Below, piece by piece: positions 27,770 through 36,834 of a DNA stretch of 64,000 nt. A program made the position numbers and the translations under genes. The DNA is from Pseudomonas sp. St316 (GTDB lineage: Bacteria; Pseudomonadota; Gammaproteobacteria; Pseudomonadales; Pseudomonadaceae). Position 1 is the stretch's first letter. Every line of letters starts with the position of its first letter. Location of the stretch: contig NZ_AP021901.1 of the NCBI RefSeq assembly GCF_018325905.1, positions 4,030,001 through 4,094,000 of the forward strand. Reading direction: 5' to 3'. A model generated the notes under the pieces. That model made no database searches. It saw only the letters and a list, made by a program, of their open reading frames with translations, and was not told where the DNA came from.

Positions 27770-28459
27770 TCAGGTCGTCGCCTTCAACCGGGCGACGACC
27801 GCTTCGCCAACGCCGCGCGCTGAGGCGGGGTTTTGGCCGGTCACCAAGCGTCCATCGGTGACCACTTGCTCTGACCAGTTAGGGGCTGGTAGATGCAGCG
27901 CGCCGCGCGCCTTCAACGTGCTCGCCAGCAAATACGGCACAACCGTGGCGTACTTGACCTCGGCCTCTTCCTCATCCGTGAAGGATGCGAGCTTCTTGCC
28001 GGCGACAAGGTAGCTGCCGTCCGACAATGTCGCGTTCACCAGGGCGGCCGGGCCGTGGCAAACGGCCGAGACGATGCCGCCGGCCTCCCATATCTCGCGA
28101 ATGACCTTCTGCACAGCCTGGCTGTCCGCGAAATCCCACATCGTGCCATGGCCGCCGGCGAAGAAGACCGCCGAGTAGTGCGAGGGGTCAAGATCACTGA
28201 GCACCAGGGAATGAGCCAGCGCGTCTCGAAAACGCTTGTCCTTCCAGTAGCGGTCGTTGGTCGAATCGGACAAGTCGAAGAAGTCGATCGGCGGATGACC
28301 GCCTCGGATGGAAGCGATCTCCACCGCAATGCCGGCCGCTTCGAAGACTTCCAGCGGATGGGTCAGCTCAACCATGGCGAAACCAGTGGGTTCGCCACTG
28401 TCGCCGCGGATCGGGTGGCTGGTGACCACGCACAGGATGGGCTTGATTGTGCTTGTCAT
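27770..28459 (-). CDS. DJ-1/PfpI superfamily protein, Hsp31-like
   Basis: 229 aa. The nucleophile elbow is AVCHGPAAL (catalytic Cys), with GGHGTMWDFAD and a Glu-containing EVFEAAGIAVEIASIRGG at the N-terminus. This matches Hsp31/glyoxalase-III-like class I glutamine-amidotransferase-fold proteins, which detoxify methylglyoxal or repair proteins. It is the last of three minus-strand genes (29446 to 27770) opposite a LysR regulator. Confidence 0.9.
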   Translation of the reverse strand: MTSTIKPILCVVTSHPIRGDSGEPTGFAMVELTHPLEVFEAAGIAVEIASIRGGHPPIDFFDLSDSTNDRYWKDKRFRDALAHSLVLSDLDPSHYSAVFFAGGHGTMWDFADSQAVQKVIREIWEAGGIVSAVCHGPAALVNATLSDGSYLVAGKKLASFTDEEEAEVKYATVVPYLLASTLKARGALHLPAPNWSEQVVTDGRLVTGQNPASARGVGEAVVARLKATT

Positions 28460-28538
28460 GTTTTTAATTCCTCAGGACTTTATCGTGGCCATAGCGGCGA
28501 AGCGCGGTGGATCCCATCGGCGCCTCCTGTCATGGGCC

Positions 28539-28838
28539 TCAGGCGTTCCCGGCAGCGAACAGCGCTTCCCAGTTGGTGAAGGGTCCGAGCGGGATGACCT
28601 CCCAATCAATGAGGCCTGCCTTGGCGAGCGGAAACTCGGCCAACGCCGCCTTGGCGACTTCGACAGATTCGGCTTCGGCGATGATCGCGACACCGGGACG
28701 ATCCTGCCGGAAATAGATATCCCGGATAATGTCGCCCTTGTACATCTGCCAGGTGTGGCGGACTTCGTCGGCCATGTGTGGAGCATATTTTTCCATCGTG
28801 GCGCCGGGCTGCGGGACGTCGAGGCAAAGCAATTTCAT
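28539..28838 (-). CDS. Small dimeric alpha/beta-barrel protein (muconolactone-isomerase/YciI-like)
   Basis: 99 aa, no signal peptide. Pattern of a ferredoxin-like dimeric barrel: VRHTWQMYKGDIIRDIYFRQDRPGVAIIAEAES followed by AKAALAEFPLAKAGLIDWEVIPLGPF. Homologues have been loosely annotated as isomerases or oxygenases; no active-site residue can be assigned. It sits between the WrbA-like and DJ-1-like genes in one operon. Confidence 0.75.
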   Translation of the reverse strand: MKLLCLDVPQPGATMEKYAPHMADEVRHTWQMYKGDIIRDIYFRQDRPGVAIIAEAESVEVAKAALAEFPLAKAGLIDWEVIPLGPFTNWEALFAAGNA

Positions 28839-28873
28839 GGTCTTGTTCCTGGATTGGATTGAGGCGAAACGGC

Positions 28874-29446
28874 TTATACAGAATTGAAGCGACGGACAGT
28901 CTGGGCGACCCGTTTGCCCAGATAAGAGGCGGTATCGAGATCACTGCGAATCGGTGTGAGATCGGCGCCTTGATCGTTGTTCGACTGCGTCATGGCGCCG
29001 AGCCAACTGCCATGACGATTGAGGTCGTTCTCGCTGCCGGTGCTACTGCTGTTGCCCGGCATCATGTCCAGACCGACCCAGATCATGCCGTGCTGAGCGG
29101 CGAACAGCGCCATGGAGACCAGCGAGTTCAGCTTGTCGCCGTGCTGCGCGCCAGAATTGGTGAAGCCGGCAGCGAGCTTGTCGCGCCACTTGAGTTCGAT
29201 CCACGCGGCCTTCGTGGAATCCTCAAAGAACTGCTTGAAACGGGCGCTGATCAGGCCGTTATAAGTCGGTGAGCCGAAGATAATCGCGTCGCTCTTCTCT
29301 AGCCGCTCCCAGTCGATCGGCCCATTCGCTACGGCGATCAGTCGGACGTCGGTACCGTCGACCGCTCTGGCGCCTTCAGCAACTGCCTCGGCCACACGCG
29401 CGGTATGACCATAACCGCTGTCATACACAATTGAGATCAACTTCAT
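28874..29446 (-). CDS. NAD(P)H:quinone oxidoreductase, WrbA-like flavodoxin
   Basis: 190 aa from ATG 29446, preceded by GGGGGAGTTAT. MKLISIVYDSGYGHTARVAEAV is the FMN phosphate loop; DAIIFGSPTYNGLISARFKQFFEDS and GFTNSGAQHGDKLNSL are WrbA-family FMN motifs. It is first in a three-gene operon, divergent from the LysR regulator at 29637. Confidence 0.9.
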   Translation of the reverse strand: MKLISIVYDSGYGHTARVAEAVAEGARAVDGTDVRLIAVANGPIDWERLEKSDAIIFGSPTYNGLISARFKQFFEDSTKAAWIELKWRDKLAAGFTNSGAQHGDKLNSLVSMALFAAQHGMIWVGLDMMPGNSSSTGSENDLNRHGSWLGAMTQSNNDQGADLTPIRSDLDTASYLGKRVAQTVRRFNSV

Positions 29447-29549
29447 ATAACTCCCCCGTTCTTGGCCATAGGCGAGATCCATAGGCAGGTCGTTCTTTTG
29501 ATGTGAACCACACGTTGCAAAAAGCACAGAGACACATGTGCTGCTGTGC

Positions 29550-29563
29550 TACTTTAAAGTAGA
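29550..29563. promoter_or_regulatory. Palindromic candidate LysR operator
   Basis: CTACTTTAAAGTAG is a perfect 14-bp palindrome lying midway between the WrbA-like gene (minus) and the LysR gene (plus). Its position and A+T-rich centre suit a LysR binding site. Not proven. Confidence 0.5.
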
Positions 29564-29636
29564 ACCACATTCAGCATTGGAGGTAATAATTCCCACCAAT
29601 GAATCCTTTAATTCTACAATTGCAGAGAGCTAAATC

Positions 29637-30542
29637 GTGCGGGATAGATTCGATGGCGTGCAGCTGTTCGTCGAAGTCGTCGATGCCGGTGGTTTTGCGA
29701 AAGCCGGTGAACGGGTTTCCTTGACGCGCTCGGCAGTCGGCAAGGCGATTGCACGTCTAGAGGAGCGACTGGGCGTTCAGCTGTTTCAACGGACCACGAG
29801 AACCCAGTGCCTGACCGAGGATGGCCAGCAGTACTATGAGCGCTGCCTGCGTGCGATCGATGAGTTGCGCGCGGGTGAAACCATGCTGGAGAACGGCCGG
29901 CGGGAGGTCGTCGGCAAGCTGCGAGTCACTCTTCCTGTTTTGTTCGGGCGCTATCGCGTCGCGCCCATCTTGCGGTCTTATGCACGCCAACATCCCAACC
30001 TCGAGCTGGAGCTGAACTTCAGCGATCGCCAGGTTGACTTGATCGCCGAGGGTTTTGACCTCGCAGTACGCAACGGTCGGCTAGGCAATGGCTCGACCCT
30101 GCAGGCGCGCCAGTTAGTCAGTCAACGAAAGGTGCTGTGCGCCTCGCAGGCTTATCTCGAAAAACGAGGCGAGCCAAACACGTTAGCCGATCTTACTGAC
30201 CATGACCTACTTCCCTACTGGCGCAACGATCACGGTTTGGCGTGGAAGCTTCCCGACGAAAAAGGCGCGCTCGTTGACGTTCTTGTCAGCTCACGCCTGC
30301 GCTTGGACGACTTGGAGGCGATTGCAGATGCTGCCGCCGAGGGCATGGGCCTGGCTTGGCTTCCTTACTGGCTGATCCGGGACCGGATGCAACAGGGCTC
30401 ACTGGTGGAGATATGGGGAGATCGGCCTAGAGCAGCCATGGAGTGCTACGTGGTCTGGCCTGCTGCCCAATATCAGCCGCTTCGATCTCGACTTGCGATC
30501 GACGTGCTCGCCTGCGAGTTGGAGAAATACCCGCAAGACTGA
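29637..30542 (+). CDS. LysR family regulator
   Basis: 301 aa with a GTG start preceded by AGAGAGCTAAATC. HTH: GVQLFVEVVDAGGFAKAGERVSLTRSAVGKAIARLEERLGVQLFQRTTR. The effector domain has RLRLDDLEAIADAAAEGMGLAWLPYWL. It belongs to the large PecT/CrgA-like LysR group that controls adjacent redox enzymes. Divergent from the WrbA operon, with a palindrome in between. Confidence 0.9.
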   Translation: MRDRFDGVQLFVEVVDAGGFAKAGERVSLTRSAVGKAIARLEERLGVQLFQRTTRTQCLTEDGQQYYERCLRAIDELRAGETMLENGRREVVGKLRVTLPVLFGRYRVAPILRSYARQHPNLELELNFSDRQVDLIAEGFDLAVRNGRLGNGSTLQARQLVSQRKVLCASQAYLEKRGEPNTLADLTDHDLLPYWRNDHGLAWKLPDEKGALVDVLVSSRLRLDDLEAIADAAAEGMGLAWLPYWLIRDRMQQGSLVEIWGDRPRAAMECYVVWPAAQYQPLRSRLAIDVLACELEKYPQD

Positions 30543-30614
30543 TAGCACCCTCGATGTTTGAAAGGTAAATCATGCGCAGCGGCATCAGCCCCCATGGATC
30601 CAAGGAGATATCAC

Positions 30615-31028
30615 ATGACGAAGAACAGAAAACGACTCCTCACGGCAGCATTTTTCTCCGGCATGGCATGTAGCCTCGGAACAGGTACGGTGCAGGCACA
30701 AGAGACACCCACGACCGTCGTACGCATTGCCGAGTTGGTGATCGATCCGGCACAGCTTGATGCCTACAAAGTGGCCCTCAGGGAAGAGATGGAAGAATCC
30801 ATCCGTGTTGAACCCGGCGTGCTCGCCATCTACTCAGTCGCGGAAAAGGAGAAGCCCAACAGCCTTCGTTTTTTCGAGATTTACGCTAGCGAGCAAGCCT
30901 ATCGAGCACACATCGAATCCGCGCACTTCAAGAAATATGTAGCGATCACACAGCCAATGATCTTGTCGCGCAAGCTGATTGAAACACAGCCCGTCCAACT
31001 CAGCGCCAAAGCGCTACAGCCTGACTGA
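30615..31028 (+). CDS. Exported antibiotic-biosynthesis-monooxygenase (ABM) domain protein
   Basis: 137 aa from ATG 30615 (CCAAGGAGATATCAC). Signal peptide ends near GTVQAQ. The rest is one ABM ferredoxin-like domain: VVRIAELVIDPAQLDAYKVALREEMEESIRVEPGVLAIYSVAEKE...RFFEIYASEQAYRAHIESAHFKKY. The domain oxidises quinone-like substrates or simply binds ligands; export is unusual. It follows the LysR gene by 72 bp. Confidence 0.85.
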   Translation: MTKNRKRLLTAAFFSGMACSLGTGTVQAQETPTTVVRIAELVIDPAQLDAYKVALREEMEESIRVEPGVLAIYSVAEKEKPNSLRFFEIYASEQAYRAHIESAHFKKYVAITQPMILSRKLIETQPVQLSAKALQPD

Positions 31029-31067
31029 CGACCCACGTCACCTCGATCTTGCGAAGGAGCATTGCCA

Positions 31068-31169
31068 ATGAAGTTATCTTGAGCAGGATCGGAGTACGCC
31101 AAGATCCGGCCCTTCCGGCAGCGATCAGGCCATACCAATGCCTATATCGTCGAAGGCGAGCCTAAGTAG
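31068..31169 (+). pseudogene. Remnant of a metallo-beta-lactamase-fold gene start
   Basis: A good ribosome site (AAGGAGCATTGCCA) precedes ATG 31068, but the frame stops after MKLS. Reading on gives AGSEYAKIRPFRQRSGHTNAYIVEGEPK and a second stop. GHTNAYIVEG resembles the first strand of MBL-fold enzymes. The rest of the gene is missing. Low confidence because the segment is short. Confidence 0.35.
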
Positions 31170-31186
31170 AAAACTCACCGACCGCT

Positions 31187-31975
31187 TTATGTTTTTTCAT
31201 CGTAGAAGGCGATGCGAAGGCCAGGCCTGTCCTTGGAAACAAGAATGTTGATGCGATAGCTTCGCCAACGGCCCTGTGCATCGCGCAGCGTAATGTCCGT
31301 ATCGCCGATCGGGAGGATTTCGGGATCATCCCACCATCCCACCGTTTGTGGGACAGCCTGAAGAACCTCGTTGAGGATGGCCTTTAGAACCGGGCTCTTC
31401 CCTCCCGTCAGGTAGTCATGGCGCGCCTTGAGCAGCACAAGCCTCGCGGCGAACTGCCAGTCTTGAATCTTCTGCCGGAAGTGGTCGGAAAAGAAGACGA
31501 TGCGGAGCATATTCGGTCGCGGCAATGCGAAGTCTTCAAACAGGATCCTTGCCGCTTCGTTATGAGCTAGCACATCCCAAGAGCTGTCCATGATGTAGGC
31601 GGCTTGATCAAGCGCATTGATCATCGTGACCAGCGACTGAGGAAGCTCGGCACTTTCAGCCCCATCCGCAAATGTCTCACGGCCAGCCAGTGCAAAAAGG
31701 TGCTCCCGTTCGGCTCGGTCGAGCCGAAGCCCTCGCGCCAATCGCTGGAGGAAGTCGTCCGATACCGCTATGTCGCGCCCCTGCTCAAACCAGGTGTACC
31801 AGGTCAAGCCGACACCTGCCAACGCGGCGACTTCCTCACGACGCAGGCCTGTGGTTCGACGGCGGCGGCCCTGTGGCAGGCCAAGTGATTCTGGAGATGT
31901 ACGCTCGCGACACTGGCGGATGAAGTCCGACAGCGCCTGTCTGGCCGGCACGCGCGTTAATCGATCAGCCGTCAC
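31187..31975 (-). CDS. XRE/MmyB-type transcriptional regulator
   Basis: 262 aa, GTG start. N-terminal HTH: RRRRTTGLRREEVAALAGVGLTWYTWFEQGRDI with LRLDRAEREHLFALAG, followed by the MmyB-like ligand-binding domain (YIMDSSWDVLAHNEAARILFEDF...RNMLRI-type, WWDDPEILPIGDTDITL). Such regulators usually sit beside the redox or SDR gene they control. It is divergent from the GST gene at 32097. Confidence 0.88.
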   Translation of the reverse strand: MTADRLTRVPARQALSDFIRQCRERTSPESLGLPQGRRRRTTGLRREEVAALAGVGLTWYTWFEQGRDIAVSDDFLQRLARGLRLDRAEREHLFALAGRETFADGAESAELPQSLVTMINALDQAAYIMDSSWDVLAHNEAARILFEDFALPRPNMLRIVFFSDHFRQKIQDWQFAARLVLLKARHDYLTGGKSPVLKAILNEVLQAVPQTVGWWDDPEILPIGDTDITLRDAQGRWRSYRINILVSKDRPGLRIAFYDEKT

Positions 31976-32001
31976 TTCACACCCCGCAAAGCATCACTTT
32001 A

Positions 32002-32030
32002 GTAACAGTATAAATACCCCATTGTAACAG
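32002..32030. promoter_or_regulatory. Direct repeat GTAACAG, candidate operator
   Basis: GTAACAG occurs at 32002-32008 and 32024-32030, 22 bp apart (two helical turns), between the divergent XRE regulator and GST genes. Spacing on the same helix face fits a dimeric regulator. Confidence 0.4.
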
Positions 32031-32096
32031 GATCTATTGTGCGTAATCTCTGGGGTACGAAGTGTTCGAAATGCCAGGCTCGGGAGGTTGAATCGT

Positions 32097-32708
32097 ATGC
32101 TCCTCTACCAATTTCAGAAGGGGACGAATCCGCGGCGCGTTATTATCTACCTCAGCGAAAAGGGGATTGACGTTCCGCGATATGAACTTGATTACGCGGG
32201 AGGGGAGCACAAGTCGCGCGAATACCTTGCAATCAATCCCAGCGGACGAGCCCCGACACTTATCACGGATGAGGGTGTGCCGATTACCGACTCCGCCGCC
32301 ATCGTCGAGTATCTGGAGGAGCTGTATCCCGACACACCAATGATTGGGACCGACGCCATTTCTCGATCAAAAATACGCTCGCTTGAACGCCTGGGCACTG
32401 ATCTGGTGGTCCGGTCTCAGCTTTGGCTGTGGAACGTCACCCAATCCTTTCCTGCCAAGGAACCGTCCCCATCGCTGGAGGTTGCCAACAGGCTCTTTGG
32501 GTACGTCACCGAAATATTGGATGTCCTGGAAATGACAATCGGGGACAACGAGTTCCTGGCAGGAAACAGCCCTACGATCGCTGACTGCACGGTGTTTTCA
32601 ATTTTTCAAACATGCCGGGAGAGGTTCGACCAAGCCTTCGGCGTCGATCATCCGCGCCTTGATGCCTGGTACAAGAATTTTCGCCAGCGACCTAGCGCCG
32701 AGTATTAG
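32097..32708 (+). CDS. Glutathione S-transferase family protein
   Basis: 203 aa from ATG 32097 (GGGAGG 9 nt ahead). Thioredoxin-like N-domain: MLLYQFQKGTNPRRVIIYLSEKGIDV, cis-Pro in NPSGRAPTLITDEG and the glutathione-binding ITDSAAIVEYLEELYP. The helical C-domain has LAGNSPTIADCTVFS. Likely detoxification. The stop codon is part of the ribosome site of the next gene. Confidence 0.9.
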   Translation: MLLYQFQKGTNPRRVIIYLSEKGIDVPRYELDYAGGEHKSREYLAINPSGRAPTLITDEGVPITDSAAIVEYLEELYPDTPMIGTDAISRSKIRSLERLGTDLVVRSQLWLWNVTQSFPAKEPSPSLEVANRLFGYVTEILDVLEMTIGDNEFLAGNSPTIADCTVFSIFQTCRERFDQAFGVDHPRLDAWYKNFRQRPSAEY

Positions 32709-32720
32709 GAGACTAGCGAT

Positions 32721-33029
32721 TTGAACACACCCAAGGCCATGACCTGCGATTCAAAAAATCTGAAAGCAAGCGACGACCCCGTCTTCGTTCCGATCAGGCC
32801 ATCCAAAATCAGAATGGCAATCGTCATGATGGTATTCGTGTACCCCATCGTGACGCTTCTGCTTTACGCATTGAACCCGCTGGCTGACAACTGGGCTGTA
32901 TGGCACCGAACACTGGTTCTAACACCCATCACAGTAAGCCTCATCGTCTTTGTCGTGAGCCCGTTTGCAATCAAACACCTGGATTGGTTCTTGCGCCCTC
33001 GCGCAGCGCCTGGAAGGGGCACGAATTAA
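32721..33029 (+). CDS. Small two-helix membrane protein
   Basis: 102 aa starting at TTG 32721 with AGGAG 9 nt before it (ATG 32739 is the alternative). Two hydrophobic segments, MAIVMMVFVYPIVTLLLYAL and LVLTPITVSLIVFVVSPFAI, separated by LNPLADNWAVWHRT. The pattern resembles the membrane tail seen on some ABM-domain proteins. Co-transcribed with the GST. Function unknown. Confidence 0.75.
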   Translation: MNTPKAMTCDSKNLKASDDPVFVPIRPSKIRMAIVMMVFVYPIVTLLLYALNPLADNWAVWHRTLVLTPITVSLIVFVVSPFAIKHLDWFLRPRAAPGRGTN

Positions 33030-33588
33030 TCTGCGCCCCAGGTGGCCGGTACCTATTCATTCACCCAAGCTGTCTTCAGGCCCGTCTCCCCAGTTGCACC
33101 CGATCAGTTCGACCCTGAGTGACTAGGGAGTGGCCGCCGCGTCTCCGACGCTGCGCTGTCGCGCAGTGAACTAGGCTTTGTGGCGAGGGGATTTATCCCC
33201 TCGCCACAAAAGGCGGCGCTCGACTCACTGAGATACGTCGCAGAACTGTTTTTAGGAGAGAATTTTTACTATCAAAATCAGCAGGTTGTAATTTGTTCCA
33301 TGAGAGGTGGGCCGCTTTAATCCTGCTATCGAAATGGTTTAGGCATTTTAGTACCGACCTTCAAAACTCACGGGAAGATACGAGCGCCAAGGGCTGTGCT
33401 GGAAACGCCAGTGCCCCCCTGATCTATCCACATCGCGATCGACGCAACGGCATCGGCAGCGCGAGTTGGTTTTCGTGGAGGGTTTGAGCACCCATTCATG
33501 AAGCGATGAGCAGACTCCGCTGTGGTTCGAGCATGGGGGTCGCCGTGGATGTCCACGGCGACCGTGAAATGCGCCGGTTGGCGCAAGC
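33030..33588. other. 559-bp intergenic region with a hairpin repeat
   Basis: No supported gene. It contains the perfect palindrome at 33177-33210. Several short open frames overlap the 3' end of the NHL gene region, but none has a ribosome site or recognisable domain. Confidence 0.6.
33177..33210. repeat. Perfect 34-bp hairpin, P. fluorescens-type intergenic repeat
   Basis: Two 16-nt arms (TTTGTGGCGAGGGGAT and its exact complement) are separated by TT. Sequences of the form TGGCGAGGGG...CCCCTCGCCA recur between genes in P. fluorescens group genomes. It lies between convergent genes (32721 plus, 33589 minus) and could terminate both. Confidence 0.75.
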
Positions 33589-36500
33589 TCATTTTCCATT
33601 CGACGGAGGCGGCGGCATCCAATGGCTGATCGATGGCTCGGGCTTCCCATCCGCGCCGTGGATCAGCTCGTAGTTGAGGGTGTATACGTTGCGGTCCAGG
33701 CTCACGGCAAGCTTGCCGGATGCAACGCCTTGGGTTGACACCAAAAGATCGCCCTGCGGCGTGTAGATGTCCATGTAGTAGTCGTCCGGGGAGCCGCCGT
33801 CGTCGGTATAGGAAAGAACGTAGACATACCCCTTGGCCTCCACGTCCAGGTCGAGATAAGTCGCCTGTCCACGGGCATTCAGCGCCAGCGTCGGCGAGGT
33901 CTTGTCCTGGAAGTACTTGACCGGATTACCGTGGATATCGAATGCCTGCACCCGTGCGTTGTCGGCCTCGAGCACCATCACCACGCCATCCAGGCCGATG
34001 GCGATCGCTACCGGATCCGACAGCAGCCCCTCCCGAGAGCCCTTGCCGGAGAGCAGGCAGGCGTCCGGGGCTTCGCCATCCGCGACGGGTGCGCTCGACA
34101 GCTCGCATCGCAGCAGTTTGCTTCGCCCGGTACTGATGGCAAATACATAACCCTGCGGGTGCAGGACGAAATCGTCCAGTGGGATACCCGCCGGGAACCG
34201 ACCATAGCTCTGCCCCGCCCCGGAATGAAGAGGGGCGCATTTCGCCTCGTTATCGTAGCTCAGCGTGACCTTGCGAAGATGAACGTACGACGGCGCGTCA
34301 TACTCGCTACCGGTTGCAACCGGGTAGCCATCGAGAAAGAAGTTTCTCCCCGAGCCGTCCGACGGGCTCATCAGGTCGTAGCCGATACCGGATTTACCGG
34401 TATAGCCGACATCGAGCGGCTGGTAAGCCTGCTCCGGTGGCACGAGAAGTGACACGTTCTGCACCGTGTACATGGCGTCGACCGACCGGGGGTTGGTCGA
34501 GAGGTTTTCCGGAAGGTTCAAATGGGCGGCCTGCCAGCCGTAGCCGATCGACGCGGGACCCTGCGCCAGGGTGATGCTCGTCAGACTGAGCAGATCAGAG
34601 CCGGAGGTCGCCGTGGCCGCCGGAGGCGGCGCGCCCTTGTCCCACACGTGCGCACCGCCCTCGTAGGCAAGCTTCTCCACATGCTCGTAGACCGAGCCAT
34701 TGGTAAGCGCAGGCAAGCTGTTCTTGATCTCCAGACGCGGTATCACCAGCGTACTGCCATCCGTGCCCAGCGCGGGGGTCCAGTCAGTGACCCCTCTGCC
34801 TGCAACCCAGCCATTGTCGGCATAGAAAATGGCGGTCACCTTCAGCTTCCCGCCACCCGGGACGCCCTTGAAACTGATCGGGATGGGTTGGTTGTTCGTC
34901 CCTTGCGACAGCGAAAACGTTTTGGACGGGACCGTCACCTGACTGTCGTACGAGACGGTGACGACGTAATGCGTCGCCTGCATCGGGAAGTAATGAAACT
35001 GCGAGTCCGGGACGAGGGTAATATTCAGATCAATGGTCCTCGTCACCGTTGACGTATAGATCGGCGCGGCCTCGAGTACCTCGAAAGTCGTCTGGCCGAG
35101 CTGCGCTAGGGTAATCACCGCGTTGACCGCTTCCAGGGCAATGTCCACGAATGGGATCGCCTCCTCCAGGGCCCCTTGTGCGATGAACTCGAGCAACATC
35201 GCTTTCAAGCCTGTCTTCCACAGCAGGGGTCCGATGATGTTGGCCAGCTTGAGGAGGACTTCCTTGATTCCGCCCGTCAATGCGTAGTCGATGATCGCAG
35301 CGTCGATCGTCGCAAGGACGCCCAGGATCCCGACATAGACCGCGTCATCCTTCAGCAGGTTGGTGACGAACTCTGTCTTCATCACTGCGGCTCCCGCAAC
35401 GAGCGCGATCACCGGGATCGCATACTCGAAGGTCGCCGTCATGAAGATGCCCAGGAGACAGATGTGCCGGTCGGTATGTCCGGGACCGAAAATACCAAGG
35501 CCCGCCAGATGGATGTTCACCGCGTTGGCCGCATCCGGCACGGGGAACGACAGAGTCATGTCGGTGACATCGATGGGGATACCGGCGATCTCATCAATGG
35601 GCCCGACCCGCTCGAGGTACTTCGTTGTGGCGGTTCCGCTGAACAGACTGGGGACCGAAACCGCCGGCCATGAATCCGGCGGCGCGACGGGAGTACCACG
35701 GGCATCCAGGAATTCGATATAGGCCCCCAGGTGCCTGAGCCACTGGTTCTCCACCCTCACGGACATGGTATTGCCGTCGTACGTCACGCCGGCAGGATCG
35801 ACCACAACGCCCAGGCCGGGCGTGAGATTTTTCAATTGCCACTGGGAGTCCTGGTCACGTTGGCGCATTGAATGAGTGCCGGCCGTGCCCTGGTATTCGC
35901 TCGATACTATACCTTCGAATACTTTCCACACCGTGCCACGAAGGTATTCATCCTGCCGGGATAGCTGGATCGCCAGGGGCAGCGTGCTCGATACGGCCAT
36001 GCGCACACCCTCGTCGAGTTTGGCCGTATAGAGTGGTTTGTTGCCGTCATACACCTGGTGTTTGTTCCAATCGAGCAGCGGTACCTTTCTTTGCCACGCG
36101 TCACCGGCTTGCTTGATGGTGTCCACCAAGGTGTTGGCGTCATTCGCGATCGCCTCCTTGATGCAACTTTCCTTGATATACGCGGGGATGGCGCCGCCGT
36201 TGTCACCACTGAGGTTCAGCAGGCTCGGGTGATGGAAAAGCACGGCGACTGCGGCCTCCGTGGCCTCGACGTAATTATCGACGTGATCCGGGAAATCGCC
36301 ATCCAGCACCAGCGGTTCGAGATGATCCGAGGTGACGCCGTACCCGGCGAGTTTGTAGCGAGCCGAAGCGAGTACGTCCTTGCCGCGCCTCTTCATTTCT
36401 TCCCGTGCAGCCGCCCTGCCGGCCTTGGGGACGTGCAAGTACATGGAGATGGTCTTGCGGATCGATCCGTCGCCTGTCCCCGTGGACACTGTGACCAGTG

Positions 36501-36768
36501 CCGGGCGATTCGAGGGGACGGGAAGGTCCTCGATATAATGCGTGACATGCTCCTGCGCAAGCAGGGCCAGGAAGGGCGTGTCCTGGCTGGCCCGTGCGAG
36601 GGTCTGCGGCGTGTGACGCTCGAGCCGGTACTCCCTCAAATTCGCATGCAGGAGCACGTCGTCCGGATTCTTGCAGTGCTTCAGGTTGAAGTGCAGCGTG
36701 CGCGTCTCGGTCGGTCCGGGCAGTTTGTCCGCGCGCCGGTTGGTCGCCCCATCGTTCCCTTGATTCAT
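33589..36768 (-). CDS. Large unknown protein with hydrophobic centre and NHL-like C-terminus
   Basis: 1059 aa, no signal peptide. GGGAAG lies 7 nt before the ATG. N-terminal ~430 residues have no recognised domain. Residues about 440-580 are strongly hydrophobic/amphipathic (IPVIALVAGAAVM, GILGVLATIDAAIIDYALTGG, AQGALEEAIPFVDIALEAVNAVITLAQLG). A beta-rich part follows (THYVVTVSYDSQVTVPSKTFSLSQG). The C-terminal ~200 residues show NHL/beta-propeller-like repeats (GLDGVVMVLEADNARVQAFDIHGNPVKYF; AKGYVYVLSYTD; YMDIYTPQGDLLVSTQG). It follows a pentapeptide-repeat gene by 66 bp and is probably in one operon with it. Function unknown. Confidence 0.8.
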   Translation of the reverse strand: MNQGNDGATNRRADKLPGPTETRTLHFNLKHCKNPDDVLLHANLREYRLERHTPQTLARASQDTPFLALLAQEHVTHYIEDLPVPSNRPALVTVSTGTGDGSIRKTISMYLHVPKAGRAAAREEMKRRGKDVLASARYKLAGYGVTSDHLEPLVLDGDFPDHVDNYVEATEAAVAVLFHHPSLLNLSGDNGGAIPAYIKESCIKEAIANDANTLVDTIKQAGDAWQRKVPLLDWNKHQVYDGNKPLYTAKLDEGVRMAVSSTLPLAIQLSRQDEYLRGTVWKVFEGIVSSEYQGTAGTHSMRQRDQDSQWQLKNLTPGLGVVVDPAGVTYDGNTMSVRVENQWLRHLGAYIEFLDARGTPVAPPDSWPAVSVPSLFSGTATTKYLERVGPIDEIAGIPIDVTDMTLSFPVPDAANAVNIHLAGLGIFGPGHTDRHICLLGIFMTATFEYAIPVIALVAGAAVMKTEFVTNLLKDDAVYVGILGVLATIDAAIIDYALTGGIKEVLLKLANIIGPLLWKTGLKAMLLEFIAQGALEEAIPFVDIALEAVNAVITLAQLGQTTFEVLEAAPIYTSTVTRTIDLNITLVPDSQFHYFPMQATHYVVTVSYDSQVTVPSKTFSLSQGTNNQPIPISFKGVPGGGKLKVTAIFYADNGWVAGRGVTDWTPALGTDGSTLVIPRLEIKNSLPALTNGSVYEHVEKLAYEGGAHVWDKGAPPPAATATSGSDLLSLTSITLAQGPASIGYGWQAAHLNLPENLSTNPRSVDAMYTVQNVSLLVPPEQAYQPLDVGYTGKSGIGYDLMSPSDGSGRNFFLDGYPVATGSEYDAPSYVHLRKVTLSYDNEAKCAPLHSGAGQSYGRFPAGIPLDDFVLHPQGYVFAISTGRSKLLRCELSSAPVADGEAPDACLLSGKGSREGLLSDPVAIAIGLDGVVMVLEADNARVQAFDIHGNPVKYFQDKTSPTLALNARGQATYLDLDVEAKGYVYVLSYTDDGGSPDDYYMDIYTPQGDLLVSTQGVASGKLAVSLDRNVYTLNYELIHGADGKPEPSISHWMPPPPSNGK

Positions 36769-36834
36769 GATTACTTCCCTGTCATTGCCAGTATTGAACG
36801 CGGATGTCCGCGCGGGATGTGTCGTGTTTCTCGG

